Positions 1 through 2,580 of a DNA stretch of 5,517 bases are shown here, piece after piece. Position 1 is the first letter of the stretch; each line of letters begins with the position of its first letter. Source of the stretch: an uncultured Actinomycetes bacterium (GTDB lineage Bacteria; Actinomycetota; Actinomycetes; S36-B12). Where the stretch lies: assembly GCA_903848435.1 (NCBI GenBank), contig CAINGG010000279.1:1-5517 (forward strand), in the 5' to 3' direction. Position numbers and translations under genes: made by a program. The notes beneath the pieces were generated by a model. That model was not told where the DNA came from. It made no database searches and saw only the letters and a list, made by a program, of their open reading frames with translations.

Positions 1-444
1 CCTGCACCGCGCTGGCTTCCGCGGACGTCGGTGGTGGCGGATTCCCTGGCCGTCGATACGCCCGACGGGATGGTCGTCCTCGAGGGTGAGGACCCTCGCG
101 GACGCGAGATCGAACGAGCCCTCGCTGCAGACGCGCCGCTGGCGCCCGTGTTGCCGGGGCTGGGAATCGGCTGGGTGCTCGTGGAAGTGGGCCAGCCCCC
201 GGGCCTGGGGCCCCGGCTCCTCGATGGCCTGACCACTGTCCGGGAGGGCCCCGATCTGATCCTGTACGCCGTCCCGGGCCCGGTCGCCTCGCTCGCGGCG
301 CCGGCGTACGCCCCGTGGGTGATTGCCGCAGACCTCGCGGTCGCGGCGCTCCTGGCCCTCGGCGGCATCGTGGCCCTCGGAAGGGCCCTGCGGGCGCGTC
401 ATCGGAGAGATGAGGGCGTCGCATCGGAACCTTTGGTACGGTGA
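1..444 (+). CDS. C-terminal part of a polytopic membrane protein (possible GT-C-like envelope protein, Rv0226c-like), 5' truncated
   Basis: The frame is open from the first base to the TGA at 442-444, giving 147 visible residues; the true start lies upstream of the window. Visible residues 1-100 look extracytoplasmic: few hydrophobic stretches, two Gly/Pro-rich patches, and a strand motif GIGWVLVE at about 55-62 followed by GPDLILYAVPG at about 83-93. One strong membrane segment follows at about 106-127 (WVIAADLAVAALLALGGIVA), then a basic tail RARHRR that should sit in the cytoplasm. A periplasmic domain with a 'G-x-x-W/Y-V/I-L' strand before a final helix resembles GT-C-type or YfhO-like polytopic proteins. 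The AftD-like protein in this window has a comparable GVRYIVL strand. Position next to a GT4 glycosyltransferase and a methyltransferase recalls M. tuberculosis Rv0226c; this is inference from context. The enzymatic part is outside the window, so no activity can be assigned. The DUF2613 gene follows after 19 nt and is probably co-transcribed. Confidence 0.72.
   Translation, partial: PAPRWLPRTSVVADSLAVDTPDGMVVLEGEDPRGREIERALAADAPLAPVLPGLGIGWVLVEVGQPPGLGPRLLDGLTTVREGPDLILYAVPGPVASLAAPAYAPWVIAADLAVAALLALGGIVALGRALRARHRRDEGVASEPLVR
437..442 (+). promoter_or_regulatory. Possible -10 box (TACGGT) for the DUF2613 gene
   Basis: TACGGT fits the actinobacterial TAnnnT pattern and overlaps the end of the preceding gene. 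A start about 7 nt downstream would give a leader of roughly 15 nt containing the Shine-Dalgarno at 453-458. No convincing -35 box is visible, and the predicted +1 base (T449) is not the preferred purine, so this is weak. Confidence 0.22.
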
Positions 445-452
445 CGGCTCCA

Positions 453-458
453 GGGAGG
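453..458 (+). promoter_or_regulatory. Shine-Dalgarno (GGGAGG) for the DUF2613 gene
   Basis: GGGAGG ends 5 nt before the ATG at 464 and complements the anti-SD end of 16S rRNA. It fixes the start of the small gene at 464 rather than an upstream codon in the same frame (ATG at 323, inside the preceding gene). It is the clearest ribosome binding site in the window: neither divergent gene shows one. Confidence 0.8.
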
Positions 459-463
459 TCAGC

Positions 464-610
464 ATGGGCGGCGGAATCGTCGGGATCGTCATCGCGTCGG
501 TTGTCGGTGCCGTCCTGGCCGGCGGAGCCTCCTTCGGCATCATCTCGTCACAGACGGCGGTGCCCCCGACCGTCGACGCGCCCTACGTCGTCTACGGCAG
601 CAACAACTAG
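464..610 (+). CDS. DUF2613 family small membrane or secreted protein (48 aa)
   Basis: This 48-residue protein begins with a glycine-rich hydrophobic helix at residues 2-27 (GGGIVGIVIASVVGAVLAGG then ASFGII). A short polar tail follows: SSQTAVPPTV, then DAPYVVYGSNN. There is no N-terminal basic patch and no lipobox. The helix could be an uncleaved anchor or a signal peptide with a cut near residues 21-25. The size, the small-residue helix with GxxxG-like spacing, and the YG-S-N end match DUF2613, annotated in mycobacteria as a small secreted protein (Rv0236A, beside aftD in M. tuberculosis, from memory). Its biochemical role is unknown. Linkage to AftD-type genes suggests a helper or small subunit of envelope arabinan assembly, which is inference. 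The start is set by GGGAGG 5 nt upstream. The gene ends 4 nt from the stop of the convergent glycosyltransferase gene, leaving no room for a terminator between them. Confidence 0.85.
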   Translation: MGGGIVGIVIASVVGAVLAGGASFGIISSQTAVPPTVDAPYVVYGSNN

Positions 611-614
611 CCGC

Positions 615-1724
615 TCATCTTGATTGCTCGGCCGCCTCACTGAGGATGGCCTCGAAGGCTTCTGCGGCGGCGTCCCAGGTGTACTGCGCGGCATTCGACC
701 TCGCCTGGGCGCCGAGCTTGTCGCGTAGCGGGTCGTCCGCGAGGAGCGCCTGGAGCGCTCGACCGAATTCAGCCTCGCTGTCGGCCACGAGGATCCCTGT
801 CTCGCCGTCCACGATCGACTCCGTGACGCCCCCGGCGTCGCGATAGGCGACGGTCGGCACGCCGGCCAGGGCTGCCTCCACCACCACGATTCCCCAGCCC
901 TCCTTGAGCGATGGCAGCGCCATCACCCAGGCACGCGCCAACTGCCGCGCCTTTTCCTCTTCGGTCACGAAGCCGGTGAATTCCACGATGTCGGCCACCC
1001 CGGCCTCCGCTGCCGCATCGACGAGGCGATCGCGCCACCAGCCGTCGCCGACGACGGCGACGGTGAGGCCGGGGAACTGCGGGCGCAAGCGTGCGGCGGT
1101 TCGAAAGACATGCTCGAAGCGCTTATGCGGCACCAGGCGCCCCATGACGATGATGCGCGGGTGCCGGTCGCGATCGGGACTTGGGTCAAGCGCTGGAGGG
1201 TTGACGCCTGGGTGCACGACGGAGATGCGGGCCAGGTCGACCCCGAGCGTGGCGAGCTCTCGCGCCGATGTGTGCGAGCAGGAGATGTAGCGGTGCTTGC
1301 GGTAGACGCGCGGTGCCAGGCGCGATTCGACCCACCATCCGACGCGTGCTCGGACGGGGTCGTAGACGACGGGCCACTGCTCGCGATGCACGTGATGGCA
1401 GAGGACGACGGTGGGGGTCGGCACCGCCCATGGAGCCAGGAAGGGAATGCCGTTCTGGGTATCGACGATGACGTCGAGTGGCCCCAGCGAACCGGAGCGC
1501 AAGAGGCGGCGCGCCTTTTGATAGACCGTCAGCTTGCTGCCTACCCGCACGAGCCGGACTCCGTCGACGACCTCCAGATGGGGCGCCGAGCCATGCGTCG
1601 CGCAGATCTGGGTCACCGCGTGGCCGCGGTCCACGAGGCGCCGGGCGATCTCGTGCACGTACACCTCGGAACCGCCGCCTTCCGGGTTGGCGGTGTCCCG
1701 CCAGTTCAGGAAGGCGATGCGCAC
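615..1724 (-). CDS. GT4-type (GT-B fold) glycosyltransferase, Rv0225-like
   Basis: A 369-residue cytoplasmic or membrane-associated glycosyltransferase that should use a nucleotide-sugar donor; the sugar and acceptor cannot be read from the sequence. Numbering is from the GTG at 1724. Residues 1-20 give the first beta strand VRIAFLNW and the glycine loop NPEGGGSE, the usual acceptor-side loop of GT4 enzymes. CHHVHREQW lies at about 109-117. The C-terminal Rossmann domain starts near 190 (RIIVMGRLVPHKR, with R196 and K201 in the donor phosphate position), then VVGDG at about 224-228. The EX7E motif is E275 and E283 in KEGWGIVVVE. Length is typical for the family. Start choice: the frame is open to an ATG at 1850, but the extra 42 residues are Arg/Ser-rich, precede the first beta strand and would overlap the divergent methyltransferase gene. 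A GTG at 1808-1806 is also possible but has no support. TACCGT sits 6 nt before the GTG at 1724, fitting a leaderless start. It is convergent with DUF2613 and divergent from the methyltransferase. Confidence 0.92.
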   Translation of the reverse strand: MRIAFLNWRDTANPEGGGSEVYVHEIARRLVDRGHAVTQICATHGSAPHLEVVDGVRLVRVGSKLTVYQKARRLLRSGSLGPLDVIVDTQNGIPFLAPWAVPTPTVVLCHHVHREQWPVVYDPVRARVGWWVESRLAPRVYRKHRYISCSHTSARELATLGVDLARISVVHPGVNPPALDPSPDRDRHPRIIVMGRLVPHKRFEHVFRTAARLRPQFPGLTVAVVGDGWWRDRLVDAAAEAGVADIVEFTGFVTEEEKARQLARAWVMALPSLKEGWGIVVVEAALAGVPTVAYRDAGGVTESIVDGETGILVADSEAEFGRALQALLADDPLRDKLGAQARSNAAQYTWDAAAEAFEAILSEAAEQSR

Positions 1725-1730
1725 CCCGAC

Positions 1731-1736
1731 ACGGTA
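1731..1736 (-). promoter_or_regulatory. Leaderless -10 box (TACCGT) of the glycosyltransferase gene
   Basis: Read on the minus strand the sequence is GGTTACCGT, then 6 nt, then the GTG at 1724. TAnnnT with its last T at -7 relative to the G of the start codon is the spacing typical of leaderless actinobacterial transcripts. No Shine-Dalgarno lies upstream of this GTG, which agrees. No clear -35 box is visible. Confidence 0.5.
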
Positions 1737-1763
1737 ACCCCGCGGCGATCGTGATCTTCGTGC

Positions 1764-1778
1764 CGGGGAATAACCCCG
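1764..1778. repeat. Short palindrome (CGGGG-AATAA-CCCCG) between the divergent promoters
   Basis: Perfect 5-bp arms flank a 5-nt AT-rich centre, in the middle of the 76-bp divergent intergenic region. It lies upstream of both -10 boxes: 10 nt from the one serving the methyltransferase and 27 nt from the one serving the glycosyltransferase. It could be an operator, but arms of this length can arise by chance in GC-rich DNA. Confidence 0.3.
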
Positions 1779-1788
1779 TCCGCTGAGG

Positions 1789-1794
1789 TACCGT
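1789..1794 (+). promoter_or_regulatory. Leaderless -10 box (TACCGT) of the methyltransferase-aftD operon
   Basis: GAGGTACCGT is followed by exactly 6 nt and then the GTG at 1801, placing the expected transcription start on the first base of the start codon. An in-frame TAA at 1771-1773 and the absence of ATG, GTG or TTG between it and 1801 leave 1801 as the first normal start. There is no Shine-Dalgarno. The same hexamer at the same spacing serves the divergent gene. No clear -35 box is visible. Confidence 0.55.
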
Positions 1795-1800
1795 CGATCG

Positions 1801-2580
1801 GTGTCCACGAGGGGCGAGGCCGACGTCGTACCAGCGGCCTTCCGTGCCACCTGGGCCAGGTCCGTGCACCTTTTCCGCTCGTTCCTCGTCGAGCAGACCG
1901 ATCCCGATCGCTTCTACGGCGAGTTGGCGGTGGACTCCGCGGCGCAGGTCGATTCCTGGCATCCGCTCCAGGGCGCGTTGCTGCTCGATGTGGGCGGGGG
2001 ACCCGGATTCTTCGCCGAGGCGTTCGAACGACGCGGCGCCACCTACGTGGCGCTGGACGCCGATGCTGGCGAGATGCGGCTGCACGGTCGCGAGCCCGGA
2101 CCTCGCACCGTCCTGGGCAGTGGCACGGCCCTGCCGTTCGCGGACGGCTCGTTCGACGTCGTGTACTCCTCCAACGTGCTCGAGCATGTCGCCGACCCGT
2201 GGACGATGGCCGACGAGATGGTGCGGGTGACCCGGGCGGGCGGCACCGTGATCTGCTCCTACACGCTGTGGTGGGGGCCGTGGGGCGGTCACGAGACGGC
2301 ACCGTGGCACCTGCTGGGGGGAGACTTCGCAGCCCGCCGCTACCAGCGCAAGCACCACCGTCCGCCCAAGAATGCGTACGGCCGCAGCCTCTTCCCGGTC
2401 ACCGCCGCAGCGGGCGTCCAGTGGGCGCATGAGCGCGCGGACGCGCAGGTCATTGCCGTAGCCCCGCGCTACCTGCCCCGGAGCCTGGCCTGGATCTCGC
2501 GTGTCCCCGGATTGCGCGAGGTGGCGTCGTGGAACCTCGTCATCGTCCTGCGCCGCCGGGCCGTCGATGTCGGCACCTGA
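1801..2580 (+). CDS. Class I SAM-dependent methyltransferase (Methyltransf_11 type), Rv0224c-like
   Basis: This 259-residue soluble methyltransferase has a Rossmann-type SAM domain. Motif I is LLLDVGGGPGF at residues 60-70, with D63 and the GGGPG loop binding SAM. The acidic residue closing beta 2 is probably D86 in VALDADAG. LPFADGSFDVV at 111-121 and SSNVLEHV at 123-130 are the motif that follows beta 4 in Methyltransf_11 enzymes. MVRVTRAGGTV at 140-150 is the helix and turn before beta 5. A Trp-rich stretch after beta 5 (TLWWGPWGGHE, about 155-165) and a basic segment (RRYQRKHHRPPK, about 179-190) may shape the acceptor site. The acceptor is not known: a glycan, a lipid or a small molecule are all possible. 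The protein has no signal peptide and so should act in the cytoplasm. It overlaps the AftD-like gene by 14 nt, which suggests translational coupling. The synteny resembles Rv0224c-Rv0225 in M. tuberculosis (recalled). Confidence 0.92.
   Translation: MSTRGEADVVPAAFRATWARSVHLFRSFLVEQTDPDRFYGELAVDSAAQVDSWHPLQGALLLDVGGGPGFFAEAFERRGATYVALDADAGEMRLHGREPGPRTVLGSGTALPFADGSFDVVYSSNVLEHVADPWTMADEMVRVTRAGGTVICSYTLWWGPWGGHETAPWHLLGGDFAARRYQRKHHRPPKNAYGRSLFPVTAAAGVQWAHERADAQVIAVAPRYLPRSLAWISRVPGLREVASWNLVIVLRRRAVDVGT

Noticed and set aside
81..98. A perfect 7-bp inverted repeat CGAGGGT-GAGG-ACCCTCG that could form a hairpin
   Set aside because: It lies inside the coding sequence of the first gene, has no T-tract after it, and is of a size expected by chance in GC-rich DNA, so it was not called a terminator.
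630..671. GCCGCC and GGCGGC arms near the convergent stops as a possible bidirectional terminator
   Set aside because: The arms are only 6 bp and nearly 30 nt apart, with no T-tract. This is not a convincing intrinsic terminator.
1725..1850. A 42-residue N-terminal extension of the glycosyltransferase starting from ATG 1850
   Set aside because: The extension is Arg/Ser-rich, precedes the first Rossmann strand, overlaps the divergent methyltransferase start and would bury both -10 boxes. GTG 1724 gives a family-typical start.
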